Positions 1 to 7,702 of a DNA stretch of 64,000 nucleotides are shown here, piece after piece. The notes under the pieces were generated by a model. It had not been told where the DNA came from, ran no database searches, and saw nothing but the letters and a program-made list of their open reading frames with translations. The stretch comes from Rhodococcus sp. UNC23MFCrub1.1 (lineage in GTDB: Bacteria > Actinomycetota > Actinomycetes > Mycobacteriales > Mycobacteriaceae). The stretch lies in contig NZ_JMLQ01000003.1 of the NCBI RefSeq assembly GCF_000686025.1, positions 434,001 to 498,000 on the forward strand, read 5' to 3'. Every line of letters begins with the position of its first letter. Position 1 is the first letter of the stretch. The position numbers and the translations under genes were made by a program.

Positions 1-167
1 AAGGCGGTCGTCCGCAGTGCCGGATCTCGGACCGAGAGCACGCGCGAGACCAGCGCACGCAGGGGCGCGAATCGAGTCACCGCGACCATCGCCGCGAATG
101 CGAGGTGATGAATGCGTTCCGGAGGGAGCAGGAACATCGCGCGGAGCAGCAGCCGGTACGGGCTCAC
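1..167 (-). CDS. pyrD: Dihydroorotate dehydrogenase (quinone), N-terminal part only
   Basis: Class 2 enzyme that oxidises dihydroorotate to orotate in pyrimidine synthesis, membrane-associated through its N-terminal helices. Only about 55 residues lie in the window; the gene leaves at base 1. The visible N-terminus reads like class 2 PyrD: a short basic lead, then hydrophobic RLLLRAMFLLPPERIHHLAF and a second helix, MVAVTRFAPLRALVS. I place the start at GTG 167-165, with a GAGAGG ribosome site about 10 bases upstream. It lies downstream of lppL and the DUF5703 gene on the same strand, matching the lppL-pyrD order I recall from M. tuberculosis. Identification rests on the N-terminal pattern and synteny, not on active-site residues. 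Confidence 0.72.
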   Translation of the reverse strand, partial: MSPYRLLLRAMFLLPPERIHHLAFAAMVAVTRFAPLRALVSRVLSVRDPALRTTA

Positions 168-222
168 AGCCTGGAAACCTCTCGTCGGGGAATCTCGTCG
201 GTGGTGCGGCGCCGCCACTCGG

Positions 223-489
223 TCAGAGACCGGGATCGGGCACGTGGTGCGCGGTCTTGCGTCGTTTGAGAAGTACTCGCCTGCTGCCGTCGGTGTACAG
301 CCGGACCCGGGAGAGCTCCCATCCACCGAACTCGGCGGAGATGGCCAGCCGCATCGAGGCCGTCACTCGGGTGACGTCCGGCGGCAGCTTGATGGGCACG
401 TACTCCCAGTCGTCCGACTGGGTCTCCCAGCCGACGGGCATCGCACGGTTGTTCCGGTTCACTGATCTCGCTCTCGTCCTCGCGGGCAC
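223..489 (-). CDS. DUF5703 family protein
   Basis: Small soluble protein of unknown function. The core is typical of actinobacterial DUF5703: a WEYVPIKLPPDV segment, then an EFGGWELSRVRLYTDGSRR-like stretch and a basic tail, resembling Rv2137c. GTG at 489 follows the TGA of lppL (492-490) directly, so translation may be coupled. In-frame alternatives are GTG 462, preceded by a purine-rich GAGAGCGAGA, and ATG 441 (MPVGWE). The conserved part begins near that ATG, so the first 16 residues are doubtful. It is followed by pyrD on the same strand after 55 bases. Confidence 0.75.
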   Translation of the reverse strand: MPARTRARSVNRNNRAMPVGWETQSDDWEYVPIKLPPDVTRVTASMRLAISAEFGGWELSRVRLYTDGSRRVLLKRRKTAHHVPDPGL

Positions 490-1533
490 TCACGCCCGGG
501 TCGGGATCACCTGGACCCCGGCGCCACTGTTCGAGCCTACGAAAAGTTCGCCGGACTGCGAGTCCACGGCGAGCGAGTCGGGCTGGCGCACTGTGGGGAA
601 CCGTGCCGACTCGACGGGAATTCCGGAGGTGATGTCGAATCCCACCACCTCGTTCAGTGCGGTCACGGTCACCCACACGGTGCCGTCGTCGTCGCACGCG
701 ACGGCGAACGGGGAACCGGCGACGGGGTAGCGCTGTCGCATGATCAGATCGGGGTCGCCCGTGAAGACGAGCAGTTCGTCGTCGGTCGTGTCGGCGACCA
801 CGACGGCACCGTCGGCGCATCCGGTCATGCGGGTGGCCCCGTCGCCTGCGCGCAGCGCGGCGCCGAGACGTTCGGCACCGACGTTCACGGACGTCACCGA
901 CGTCTGCCGGGTGTCCAGGGACACCAGATCGTCTCCGGTGCGTACGAGACCGTCGACCGACGCCTGACCGGGGATGGTGCTCTCGACCGCGCCGTCGGCT
1001 CCCGTGATCACGACGGTTCCGGTCAGCGTCCCGACGGCGTACCCGTCGTCCCACGGCGTCACCGAGGCGGCGCCGCCGTCGACCGCGACGTCCGTCGTCG
1101 CACCGGACTGCGCGTCCACCCGGCTGATGCCCGACGACGTCGTGACCAGCAGTTCCCCGTCCCTGCCGGCGGAGACGGACGTGCCGGGTGCGGAGAATCG
1201 CACCGAGCGCGGATTCTCCTCCGAGTCGAGCGGGGTCAGCAGCAGCGTCGTACCGTCGTCGGTGAGGATCCCGGCGATCCGGTCGCGAGGCTCGATCGCG
1301 AGGCCGTCGACGGTGGCCGGACCGCCGAAGCGCGGGTCGGCCGTGACGCCTGCCGGCGTGACGGTCGTGTCGGGGGACGCCGCGGCGACCTCCGGCTCAC
1401 GCGTGTTCAGCTGCTCCGGATCGTCGGAGTTCGCGCATCCCGCTGTGACCGTCGTCACCAGGGCGAGGCCGAGAAGGACGAAACGGGTACTGCTGCGTCG
1501 TGCCGGGTGGGCACTGGTCGGTCGGGGTGCCAT
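490..1533 (-). CDS. lppL: Lipoprotein, LppL-like, beta-propeller-like
   Basis: Predicted exported lipoprotein of 347 residues. The N-terminus has a basic stretch, a hydrophobic segment (RFVLLGLALVTTV) and a lipobox VTAGC, so Cys32 should be lipidated. The mature part alternates short beta-rich repeats with GT/DG turns and motifs such as DDGTVWVTVTALNEVVGFD and SGELFVGSNSG, as in quinoprotein- or YncE-like propellers. Start ATG 1533 has a strong AAGGAGA ribosome site 8-9 bases upstream. Size and position (next to DUF5703 and pyrD) match LppL (Rv2138). The ligand or role is unknown. Confidence 0.72.
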   Translation of the reverse strand: MAPRPTSAHPARRSSTRFVLLGLALVTTVTAGCANSDDPEQLNTREPEVAAASPDTTVTPAGVTADPRFGGPATVDGLAIEPRDRIAGILTDDGTTLLLTPLDSEENPRSVRFSAPGTSVSAGRDGELLVTTSSGISRVDAQSGATTDVAVDGGAASVTPWDDGYAVGTLTGTVVITGADGAVESTIPGQASVDGLVRTGDDLVSLDTRQTSVTSVNVGAERLGAALRAGDGATRMTGCADGAVVVADTTDDELLVFTGDPDLIMRQRYPVAGSPFAVACDDDGTVWVTVTALNEVVGFDITSGIPVESARFPTVRQPDSLAVDSQSGELFVGSNSGAGVQVIPTRA

Positions 1534-1673
1534 GGGGGTGATTCTCCTTCAGGTCTTCTCTCATCCGATCATCTCGCCGTCCCGGCGCGAGCACAGGGGA
1601 GGGATGTGGCCACCATGACGCGTCTGTACGTTTCGACGAGTGCCTGTCGACGAGAGAGAGCGAGGGAGGGCGC

Positions 1674-2030
1674 ATGACGGGGCCGAGCAATGCGGAGTTC
1701 TCGGTGGAGGACGTGTCGGTGGGGGCGCACGCCCACGGGTTCGGGTCCACTCCGGACGGGCGGAGCTTCGCCTTCCGGGTACGCGGTAAGTCGTTGCGCG
1801 TGGAGGTCTACCGCTCCGACCTGGCGCAGGCCGTTCCCGACGATCTCGACGTCGACGCGGTCGCGGAGCGCGATGTCACGGACGTCGACCTCTCGGACGA
1901 GCGCTCGATCGTCGCCGCGGTCCGGGACGCGGTCGCCGACGTCCGTCCGCTCGACTCGCCGCAGCCGCCCGACACCACGCTCCTGCGATCGCTGCTCGGG
2001 CGGCTGGGCAACGCGATCGACCCGAAGTGA
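1674..2030 (+). CDS. Conserved hypothetical protein, 118 aa
   Basis: I do not recognise a named domain. The protein is acidic, has no signal peptide or membrane segment, and looks like a small alpha/beta fold: a beta-rich first half (SFAFRVRGKSLRVEVYRSDL) and a helical end (TTLLRSLLGRLGNAID). Start ATG 1674 has a purine-rich GAGGGAGGG ribosome site. It is divergent from lppL across a 140-base gap and convergent with the aldo/keto reductase gene, whose stop lies 3 bases away. Coding looks real from start context and codon bias. Confidence 0.6.
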   Translation: MTGPSNAEFSVEDVSVGAHAHGFGSTPDGRSFAFRVRGKSLRVEVYRSDLAQAVPDDLDVDAVAERDVTDVDLSDERSIVAAVRDAVADVRPLDSPQPPDTTLLRSLLGRLGNAIDPK

Positions 2031-2048
2031 CGGTCAGGAACTGACGTC
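2029..2048. terminator. Possible shared hairpin between convergent genes
   Basis: GACGGTCAG - gaa - CTGACGTC forms a stem with one bulged G at the junction of the two convergent genes. There is no T-tract, so it is only a weak bidirectional terminator candidate. Confidence 0.3.
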
Positions 2049-2963
2049 GTCCAGCGCGGAGGTGATGGCCGACGGAAGCGCGACGTCCTCGGCGGCCAAC
2101 ACACCCGTCAGCTGACCGATGTCTCGCGTCCCGACCACGACCGACGCGACACCGGGGCGATCCCGGGCCCACGCCAGAGCCACCGCGAGTGGCGACGTGC
2201 CCAGACCGTCGGCCGCCGTGAGGACAGCCTCGACCACCTTCCCGCCGTCCTCACCGAGGAAGGGTGCGAGCGCGTGGCGTCGGTGATCGTCCGCGCCGCG
2301 TGAATCCGCGGGCACACCGTCCCGGTACTTGCCCGTGAGCACGCCGCCCGCCAGAGCCGACACCGCGAGAACGCCCACGCCGTGGTGGTCGGCCGCGGGG
2401 AACAGCTCGTCCTCGGCGCCGCGCGCGAGCAGGGAGTACTCCGCCTGCGCCGCGGTGATGTCGACGGACGCCGACACGGTGGCCAGCTGCCACGCCGTGA
2501 AGCCGCGAACACCCGCGTAGCGGACCCGCCCGGACGAGACCGCGTGCTCCAGTGTCGCCGCCACCTCACCGAGAGGAGTCTGCGGATCCCACGCGCCGAC
2601 GCTCCACAGATCGAGGTGATCGGTGCCGAGCTCGCGCAGTGTCCTGTCCAGGTCTGCGAGGAGCGCGCGCCGCGAGCAGTCGACGGTCCAGTGCCCCGAG
2701 GTGTCCGGACGCGAGACGCCGGAATCGATGCTGAGCACCAGCTCACCGCGCGGAACCACGTCGTCGACGATTTCGGCCAACACCCGCACCGCGCGTCCGT
2801 CTCCATACGAGGCGGACGCGTCGACGAGGGTCCCGCCCGCGTCGACGAACGCCGTCACCTGCGCCGCGGCGTCGTCACCGTCGACTCCGCGTCCCCATTC
2901 ACCCGTTCCGAGCCCCAGGCGTGACACCCGCAGCCCGCTGCTCCCGACCGTTCTGTGCTTCAT
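2034..2963 (-). CDS. Aldo/keto reductase-family protein, catalytic residues altered
   Basis: TIM-barrel protein of 309 residues. I choose ATG 2963 because the family's opening (MKHRTVGSSGLRVSRLGLGT) starts there; an upstream TTG at 3017 only adds non-conserved residues. The AKR Asp and Tyr positions are kept (D48 in LVDAS, Y53 in SYGDG). The usual catalytic Lys (ATKAG in relatives) reads SIDSG, with Asp80, and the usual His (WQVHTW-like) reads WSVGAW, with Gly123. Classical NADPH-dependent carbonyl reduction is therefore doubtful, though nucleotide binding may remain. It is divergent from uppP, with a 12-bp-arm palindrome between them. Confidence 0.78.
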   Translation of the reverse strand: MKHRTVGSSGLRVSRLGLGTGEWGRGVDGDDAAAQVTAFVDAGGTLVDASASYGDGRAVRVLAEIVDDVVPRGELVLSIDSGVSRPDTSGHWTVDCSRRALLADLDRTLRELGTDHLDLWSVGAWDPQTPLGEVAATLEHAVSSGRVRYAGVRGFTAWQLATVSASVDITAAQAEYSLLARGAEDELFPAADHHGVGVLAVSALAGGVLTGKYRDGVPADSRGADDHRRHALAPFLGEDGGKVVEAVLTAADGLGTSPLAVALAWARDRPGVASVVVGTRDIGQLTGVLAAEDVALPSAITSALDDVSS

Positions 2964-3023
2964 GAAGGCAGTGCATCCGTTTCGCCGTGTTCCGTCCGTG
3001 TCTCGTCCTGCCGACACGGTGGT

Positions 3024-3054
3024 CGAGGCACGACCCTAGTACGGTCGTGCCTCG
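3024..3054. promoter_or_regulatory. Perfect 12-bp-arm inverted repeat between AKR gene and uppP
   Basis: CGAGGCACGACC (3024-3035), 7-base centre, GGTCGTGCCTCG (3043-3054). It sits 61 bases from the AKR start and 68 bases from uppP. TACGGT at 3040-3045 could be a -10 for uppP. Either an operator for both genes or a cruciform-forming repeat. Confidence 0.45.
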
Positions 3055-3121
3055 TGACTTCGACAGGAAACCTCGTCGGTGGCGTCTGCGCGCCGCGGAA
3101 TCGGACGGCAGGAGAGCAGCG

Positions 3122-3970
3122 ATGATCGCGGAATCGATGTCCTGGGTGCAGGCCCTCGTGCTCGGCGCCGTGCAGGGGTTGACCGAGTTCCTCCCCATCT
3201 CCTCCTCGGCGCACCTGCGCATCGTCTCCGAGGTCTTCTTCGGTGACGACGCCGGAGCGTCGTTCACCGCGGTGACGCAGCTCGGTACCGAGGCCGCGGT
3301 CCTGCTCTACTTCGCCCGCGACATCGGGCGCATCGTCGCGGCGTGGTTCCGCGGAATCGCCGACAAGTCCCAGCGCGACACGCTGGACTACCGCATGGGG
3401 TGGTACGTCATCTTCGCCACCATCCCGATCGGGGTGCTCGGCTTCGTCTTCAAGGACGCGATCCGGACGGGTGCGCGCAACCTGTGGATCATCGCGACGC
3501 TGCTCATCGTGTTCGCCGTGGTCATCGCCGTCGCGGAGAAGGTCGGCCGACAGACGCGACCGATCGAGAAGCTCACCACCCGCGACGGCCTCGTCATGGG
3601 CGCCGCGCAGTGTCTCGCGCTCATCCCGGGCGTGTCCCGATCCGGCGCCACCACGAGTGCCGGTCTGTTCATGGGCCTGACGCGTGCCGCCGCGGTCCGC
3701 TTCTCGTTCCTGCTCGCGATCCCGGCCGTCACCGCGTCCGGACTCTTCTCCTTGCCGGATGCCTTCGAACCGGCGGGCGAAGGTCTGCAGGCGTCGGGAT
3801 CCCAGCTCGTCGTGGCGACGCTCGTGGCCTTCGTACTGGGGTACGCCTCCATCGCCTGGTTGCTGCGCTTCGTCGAGAACCACTCGCTGTACTGGTTCGT
3901 CGGGTACCGCATCGTCGTCGGCGTCGCGGTTCTCGGCCTCCTCGCCACGGGTGTCGTCGCAGCGAACTGA
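3122..3970 (+). CDS. uppP: Undecaprenyl-diphosphatase (BacA/UppP)
   Basis: Integral membrane phosphatase that recycles undecaprenyl diphosphate to the monophosphate carrier for peptidoglycan and other envelope polymers; it also underlies bacitracin tolerance. The 282 residues carry both family signatures: [15 protein letters not shown] near residues 19-33 and [10 protein letters not shown] in the middle, plus about eight hydrophobic segments. ATG 3122 is preceded by AGGAGAG at the right distance; the open frame extends upstream but without conserved sequence. It is followed after 47 bases by the histidine phosphatase, as in the Rv2136c-Rv2135c pair. Confidence 0.95.
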   Translation: MIAESMSWVQALVLGAVQGLTEFLPISSSAHLRIVSEVFFGDDAGASFTAVTQLGTEAAVLLYFARDIGRIVAAWFRGIADKSQRDTLDYRMGWYVIFATIPIGVLGFVFKDAIRTGARNLWIIATLLIVFAVVIAVAEKVGRQTRPIEKLTTRDGLVMGAAQCLALIPGVSRSGATTSAGLFMGLTRAAAVRFSFLLAIPAVTASGLFSLPDAFEPAGEGLQASGSQLVVATLVAFVLGYASIAWLLRFVENHSLYWFVGYRIVVGVAVLGLLATGVVAAN

Positions 3971-4005
3971 CGCCACCGCGACGCCGGGCGCCCCTCGCGT
4001 CTCAC

Positions 4006-4011
4006 TAGGCT
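4006..4011 (+). promoter_or_regulatory. -10 element TAGGCT, leaderless start
   Basis: TAGGCT lies 6 bases before ATG 4018, so transcription should begin at or next to the start codon of the histidine phosphatase gene. No Shine-Dalgarno sequence is needed or seen. Confidence 0.5.
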
Positions 4012-4017
4012 GAGGTC

Positions 4018-4746
4018 ATGACGGTGATACTTCTGCGCCACGGACGCTCGACGTCCAACACGGCCGGCACGCTCGCGGGCAGGTCGGACGGCGTGGAACT
4101 CGACGATCTCGGTCGGGAGCAGGCGGAGCGTGTCGTCGCCCGTCTCGAGGTGCTTCCGCTCGCGGCGATCGTGCGATCACCGTTGCTCCGGTGCGAACAG
4201 ACGGTCGCGCCCCTCGCTGCGGCGCGCGAGCTCGAACCCGTCGTGGAGGATCGGCTGCTCGAGGTCGACTACGGCGAGTGGACCGGCAAGCCGATCAAGG
4301 ATCTCGTGGGGGAGCCACTGTGGAAGGTGGTGCAGCAGCACCCGTCCGCTGCCGTCTTCCCCGGGGGTGAGGGCCTCGCCGACGTGCAGATCAGGGCGGT
4401 GCGCGCGATCCGTGATATCGACGCGCGGCTCGCCGCCGAGCACGGCGCCGACGTGCTGTGGGTGGCCTGTTCACACGGCGACGTCATCAAGTCCGTCCTG
4501 GCCGATGCTCTGGGGTCGCACCTGGACCAGTTCCAGCGCATCGTGGTGGACCCGGCGTCGATCAGTGTCGTCCGGTACACCGAGACGCGGCCGTTCGTCC
4601 ATCGTCTCGGCGATCTCGGTGGGGATCTGACGCAGTTCGTTCCGACGCCGCCCGCCGAGACGGACACCACTGCCGGGGCCCCGTCCGACCAGGCTCCGAC
4701 CGCGTCGGAATCGGACGCCGTCCCCGGTGGTTCCACCGGACAGTGA
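4018..4746 (+). CDS. Histidine phosphatase family protein (phosphoglycerate mutase-like)
   Basis: Cytosolic phosphatase of the branch-1 histidine family, 242 residues. The catalytic LLRHGRS motif is at the N-terminus (His8 as nucleophile) and the second histidine is in ACSHGDV (His153); R7 and E/D residues of the pocket are present. The C-terminal 35 residues are Thr/Pro/Ser-rich and probably disordered. It corresponds to Rv2135c by position between uppP and the DUF3090 gene. The substrate cannot be told from sequence; true phosphoglycerate mutase activity is unlikely. Confidence 0.85.
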   Translation: MTVILLRHGRSTSNTAGTLAGRSDGVELDDLGREQAERVVARLEVLPLAAIVRSPLLRCEQTVAPLAAARELEPVVEDRLLEVDYGEWTGKPIKDLVGEPLWKVVQQHPSAAVFPGGEGLADVQIRAVRAIRDIDARLAAEHGADVLWVACSHGDVIKSVLADALGSHLDQFQRIVVDPASISVVRYTETRPFVHRLGDLGGDLTQFVPTPPAETDTTAGAPSDQAPTASESDAVPGGSTGQ

Positions 4747-4811
4747 CAACACGCGGATAATGGGAGTCACAGCCGCGGCAGTTCGGCGGCGCGATCTTTG
4801 GAGGTGCAGAT

Positions 4812-5408
4812 ATGCCACGCGCGATTCACGTCTTTCGCACCCCCGACCGGTTCGTCGCCGGAACGGTGGGTGAGCCCGGCGATCGATCCTTCTACCTCCA
4901 GGCAGTGCACGACGCCCGAGTGGTGTCGGTGGCGCTCGAGAAGCAGCAGGTTCAGGTCCTGGCCGACCGTGTCGGGCTCCTGCTCGACGAGGTGGCGAGG
5001 CGCTTCGGTACCGATGTGCCACCCGAGGAAGCCGATCCGAGCGACGTCGACCCACTGGTGATGCCCGTGGATGCCGAGTTCCGGGTCGGGACCATGGGGC
5101 TGGGCTGGGACGCCGACGCCGGCGCCGTCGTGGTGGAGCTGCTCGCCATCACCGAGACCGAGATCGACGAGTCGGTGGTGCTCGACGACACGGACGAGGG
5201 TCCGGACGCCGTGCGGGTGTTCCTGAGTCCGGAGCAGGCCCGTGAGTTCGCCGCGCGCAGCGAGCGCGTCATCGCTGCCGGTCGGCCCCCGTGCCCGCTC
5301 TGCGGTGAGCCCCTCGCGCCCGGTGGTCACATGTGCGTGCGGACCAACGGGTACCGGCGCGGCACCGTGCTGGGAAGCGACACCACCGAGTTCGGGGACG
5401 AGTCCTGA
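4812..5408 (+). CDS. DUF3090 family protein
   Basis: Conserved actinobacterial protein of 198 residues and unknown function (Rv2134c-like). The family opening (MPRAIHVFRTPDRFVAGTVG) and the C-terminal zinc-ribbon-like CPLCGEPLAPGGHMC are both clear, the latter suggesting bound zinc. GGAGGTGCAGAT before ATG 4812 is a good ribosome site. Its last codons overlap the probable start of the next gene, and the two families nearly always travel together, implying a shared task. Confidence 0.88.
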   Translation: MPRAIHVFRTPDRFVAGTVGEPGDRSFYLQAVHDARVVSVALEKQQVQVLADRVGLLLDEVARRFGTDVPPEEADPSDVDPLVMPVDAEFRVGTMGLGWDADAGAVVVELLAITETEIDESVVLDDTDEGPDAVRVFLSPEQAREFAARSERVIAAGRPPCPLCGEPLAPGGHMCVRTNGYRRGTVLGSDTTEFGDES

Positions 5409-6244
5409 CCTCCGCCGGCGACGCCACCGCGCCCTGGACCGACGACGACACGGACCTGCTCGCGCACGGCGAGATGACCATCGTCGGTCGCGTGGTGCAG
5501 GCGTCCAACGCGACGCTCGTGTGCGAGATCGAGCGTGAGGATCCGGCGCCGGCACTGCGCTGTGTCTACAAGCCGGTGCGCGGGGAACAGCCGCTGTGGG
5601 ACTTCCCCGACGGCACGCTGGCGGGCCGCGAGATCTCGTCCTACCTGATCTCCGACGCACTGGGCTGGGGCGTCGTGCCCACGACCGTGCTACGGGACGG
5701 TCCGCTCGGTGTCGGCATGGTGCAGCGGTGGATCGACACCGTCGAGCGCCTCCCCGAGAAGGGCGAGGGCTACGACATGGTGGACCTCTGCCGCCCCGAC
5801 CTCGTGCCCTCGTCCTACATCCCCGTGCTCCGGGCCTACGACGATGCCGGCGACGAGGTGGCACTGGTGCACGCGGACGATCCGCGGCTGCACCGGATGG
5901 CTGTTCTCGACGTCGTCATCAACAACGCCGACCGCAAGGGCGGACACGTGCTCGAGGCACTCGACGGCTCCGTGTACGGCGTGGACCACGGCATCGCCCT
6001 GCACCGGCAGAACAAGCTGCGGACCGTGCTGTGGGGGTGGGCCGGTCGACCCGTCGACGCCGCTCTGGTGGCCGACCTCGTCGACTTCTCCCGCGACCTG
6101 CGCGGTGCCTTCGGGGACACCCTCGCGCCACACATCACCGACGAGGAGATCGAGGCGCTGGCCGGTCGCGTGTCGCGGTTGCTCGCGGAACCGGTCATGC
6201 CGGCGCCCGACTCCAGCAGGCCCATTCCCTGGCCCGCGTTCTAG
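5405..6244 (+). CDS. SCO1664 family protein (PI3K/PI4K-like fold)
   Basis: Homologue of Rv2133c, about 279 residues. Conserved stretches include GEMTIVGRVVQASNATLVCEIE, RCVYKPVRGEQPLWDFPDG, the catalytic-loop-like VLDVVINNADRKGGHVLE and a YGVDHGIALH magnesium-loop-like motif, all fitting the PI3K/PI4K-like kinase superfamily; activity on a known substrate is unproven. The start is uncertain: homology begins near residue 12-15 before MTIVGRV. CTG 5405 overlaps the DUF3090 stop (CTGA) and has GGGGA upstream; other in-frame options are GTG 5333, overlapping the previous gene by 76 bases, and ATG 5474, which loses conserved residues. Coupled with the DUF3090 gene. Confidence 0.8.
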   Translation: MTSAGDATAPWTDDDTDLLAHGEMTIVGRVVQASNATLVCEIEREDPAPALRCVYKPVRGEQPLWDFPDGTLAGREISSYLISDALGWGVVPTTVLRDGPLGVGMVQRWIDTVERLPEKGEGYDMVDLCRPDLVPSSYIPVLRAYDDAGDEVALVHADDPRLHRMAVLDVVINNADRKGGHVLEALDGSVYGVDHGIALHRQNKLRTVLWGWAGRPVDAALVADLVDFSRDLRGAFGDTLAPHITDEEIEALAGRVSRLLAEPVMPAPDSSRPIPWPAF

Positions 6245-6279
6245 ACCGGGCACGCGGCGGCGGCTCCGGCCCGACCGGA

Positions 6280-6285
6280 TAGTCT
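6280..6285 (+). promoter_or_regulatory. -10 element TAGTCT, leaderless start of mshC
   Basis: TAGTCT followed by six bases and ATG 6292; no ribosome site is visible, which fits a leaderless transcript. Confidence 0.5.
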
Positions 6286-6291
6286 TCACCC

Positions 6292-7530
6292 ATGCAGTCG
6301 TGGCCCGAAGTGGACGTTCCCAGCGTGCCGGGCGAGGGCCCGCCGCTCCGTTTGTACGACACGGCCGATCGCGCCGTGCGTCCCGTCGCGCCCGGTTCGA
6401 CCGCCACCATGTACGTCTGCGGCATCACCCCGTACGACGCGACGCACCTGGGCCATGCGGCCACCTACCTGACGTTCGACCTCGTCAACCGGGTCTGGCG
6501 CGACGCCGGCCACGATGTGCACTACGTCCAGAACGTCACCGACGTCGACGACCCGCTCTTCGAGCGCGCGGCACGCGACGGCGACGACTGGGTGTCGCTC
6601 GGACAGCGCGAGACCGACCTCTTCCGGTCGGACATGACCGCGCTCCGCGTCATCCCGCCGCGCGACTACATCGGCGCGGTCGAGTCCGTGACCGAGGTCG
6701 TGGAGCTCGTCGAGAAGCTCGTCGCCTCGGGCGCCGCCTACGTGGTGGACGACGCCGAGTACCCCGACGTGTACTTCCGCGCTGACGCCACCGAGCAGTT
6801 CGGCTACGAGTCCGGGTACGACCGGGCGACGATGGACACCTTCTTCGCCGAGCGCGGCGGAGATCCCGACCGCCCCGGCAAGCGCGACCCTCTCGACGCC
6901 CTCGTCTGGAAGGCCGAGCGTCCGGGCGAGCCGTCGTGGCCCTCGCCGTTCGGTCCGGGGCGCCCCGGCTGGCACATCGAGTGCGCGGCGATCGCGTTGA
7001 ACCGCATCGGATCCGGCTTCGACGTGCAGGGCGGCGGCAGTGACCTCATCTTCCCGCACCACGAGTTCTCCGCGGCCCACGCCGAATCGCTCACGGGCGC
7101 AGACCGTTTCGCGCGACACTACGTGCACACCGGCATGATCGGCCTCGACGGCGAGAAGATGTCCAAGTCGCTGGGCAATCTCGTCCTGGTCTCGAAGCTC
7201 ACCGCTGCGGGTGTCGATCCCGGTGCCATCCGCCTCGGTCTCCTCGCCGGCCACTACCGGCAGGACCGCACCTGGACCGACGAGATCCTCGCCGCTGCGC
7301 AGGACCGACTCGCGTTGTGGCGCAAGGCCGTGGCGCTCGAGTCGGCACAGTCCGCCGAGGACACCGTCGCCCGCGTGCGCCAGCACCTGGCCGACGATCT
7401 CGACTCCGCCAAGGCACTCGACGCGATCGATGCGTGGGCACACGACGCCGTGACGCTCGGCGGCTCCGACCCCGCGGCGCCGGGGCTGGTGTCGCTGGCG
7501 GTGGACGCGCTGCTGGGTGTGAAGCTCTAG
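6292..7530 (+). CDS. mshC: Mycothiol ligase: cysteine--GlcN-Ins ligase
   Basis: ATP-dependent ligation of cysteine to 1-D-myo-inosityl-2-amino-2-deoxyglucopyranoside, the third step of mycothiol synthesis. It is a class I cysteinyl-tRNA synthetase paralogue of 412 residues, the usual MshC length. It has the HIGH-like THLGHAAT (residues 51-58), zinc Cys43 in [19 protein letters not shown] and [10 protein letters not shown] (KMSKS at 289-293). It lacks the long C-terminal tRNA-binding extension of CysS. Presence of mycothiol explains the mycothiol-dependent-type protein at 48896-49654. A leaderless start is predicted from TAGTCT at 6280. Confidence 0.95.
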   Translation: MQSWPEVDVPSVPGEGPPLRLYDTADRAVRPVAPGSTATMYVCGITPYDATHLGHAATYLTFDLVNRVWRDAGHDVHYVQNVTDVDDPLFERAARDGDDWVSLGQRETDLFRSDMTALRVIPPRDYIGAVESVTEVVELVEKLVASGAAYVVDDAEYPDVYFRADATEQFGYESGYDRATMDTFFAERGGDPDRPGKRDPLDALVWKAERPGEPSWPSPFGPGRPGWHIECAAIALNRIGSGFDVQGGGSDLIFPHHEFSAAHAESLTGADRFARHYVHTGMIGLDGEKMSKSLGNLVLVSKLTAAGVDPGAIRLGLLAGHYRQDRTWTDEILAAAQDRLALWRKAVALESAQSAEDTVARVRQHLADDLDSAKALDAIDAWAHDAVTLGGSDPAAPGLVSLAVDALLGVKL

Positions 7531-7540
7531 CTCGTCGGGA

Positions 7541-7606
7541 GTGGTGTTCCACTCGTGGTTCGTGATCGCGGTTCTCCGCGCTGTGACCGATCGAGTGGAA
7601 CACCAC
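7541..7606. repeat. 15-bp perfect inverted repeat with nested hairpin
   Basis: GTGGTGTTCCACTCG (7541-7555) and CGAGTGGAACACCAC (7592-7606) are exact inverted copies 36 bases apart, and the loop holds CGCGG-ttct-CCGCG. It starts 11 bases after mshC. It could serve as an mshC terminator but has no T-tract. A similar sequence recurs at 8594-8612. Confidence 0.6.
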
Positions 7607-7702
7607 GCCCACGTCGTCCACAGGGTCGCTCGATCCACAGCTTCTCTGTCGACCCTGGTCGGCTGCGCTGACGATCGCACACACTCGTCGACGATCTCGG
7701 AC

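Noticed and set aside
17..730. Plus-strand open frame over pyrD, DUF5703 and lppL
   Set aside because: No family pattern; three supported minus-strand genes occupy the region.
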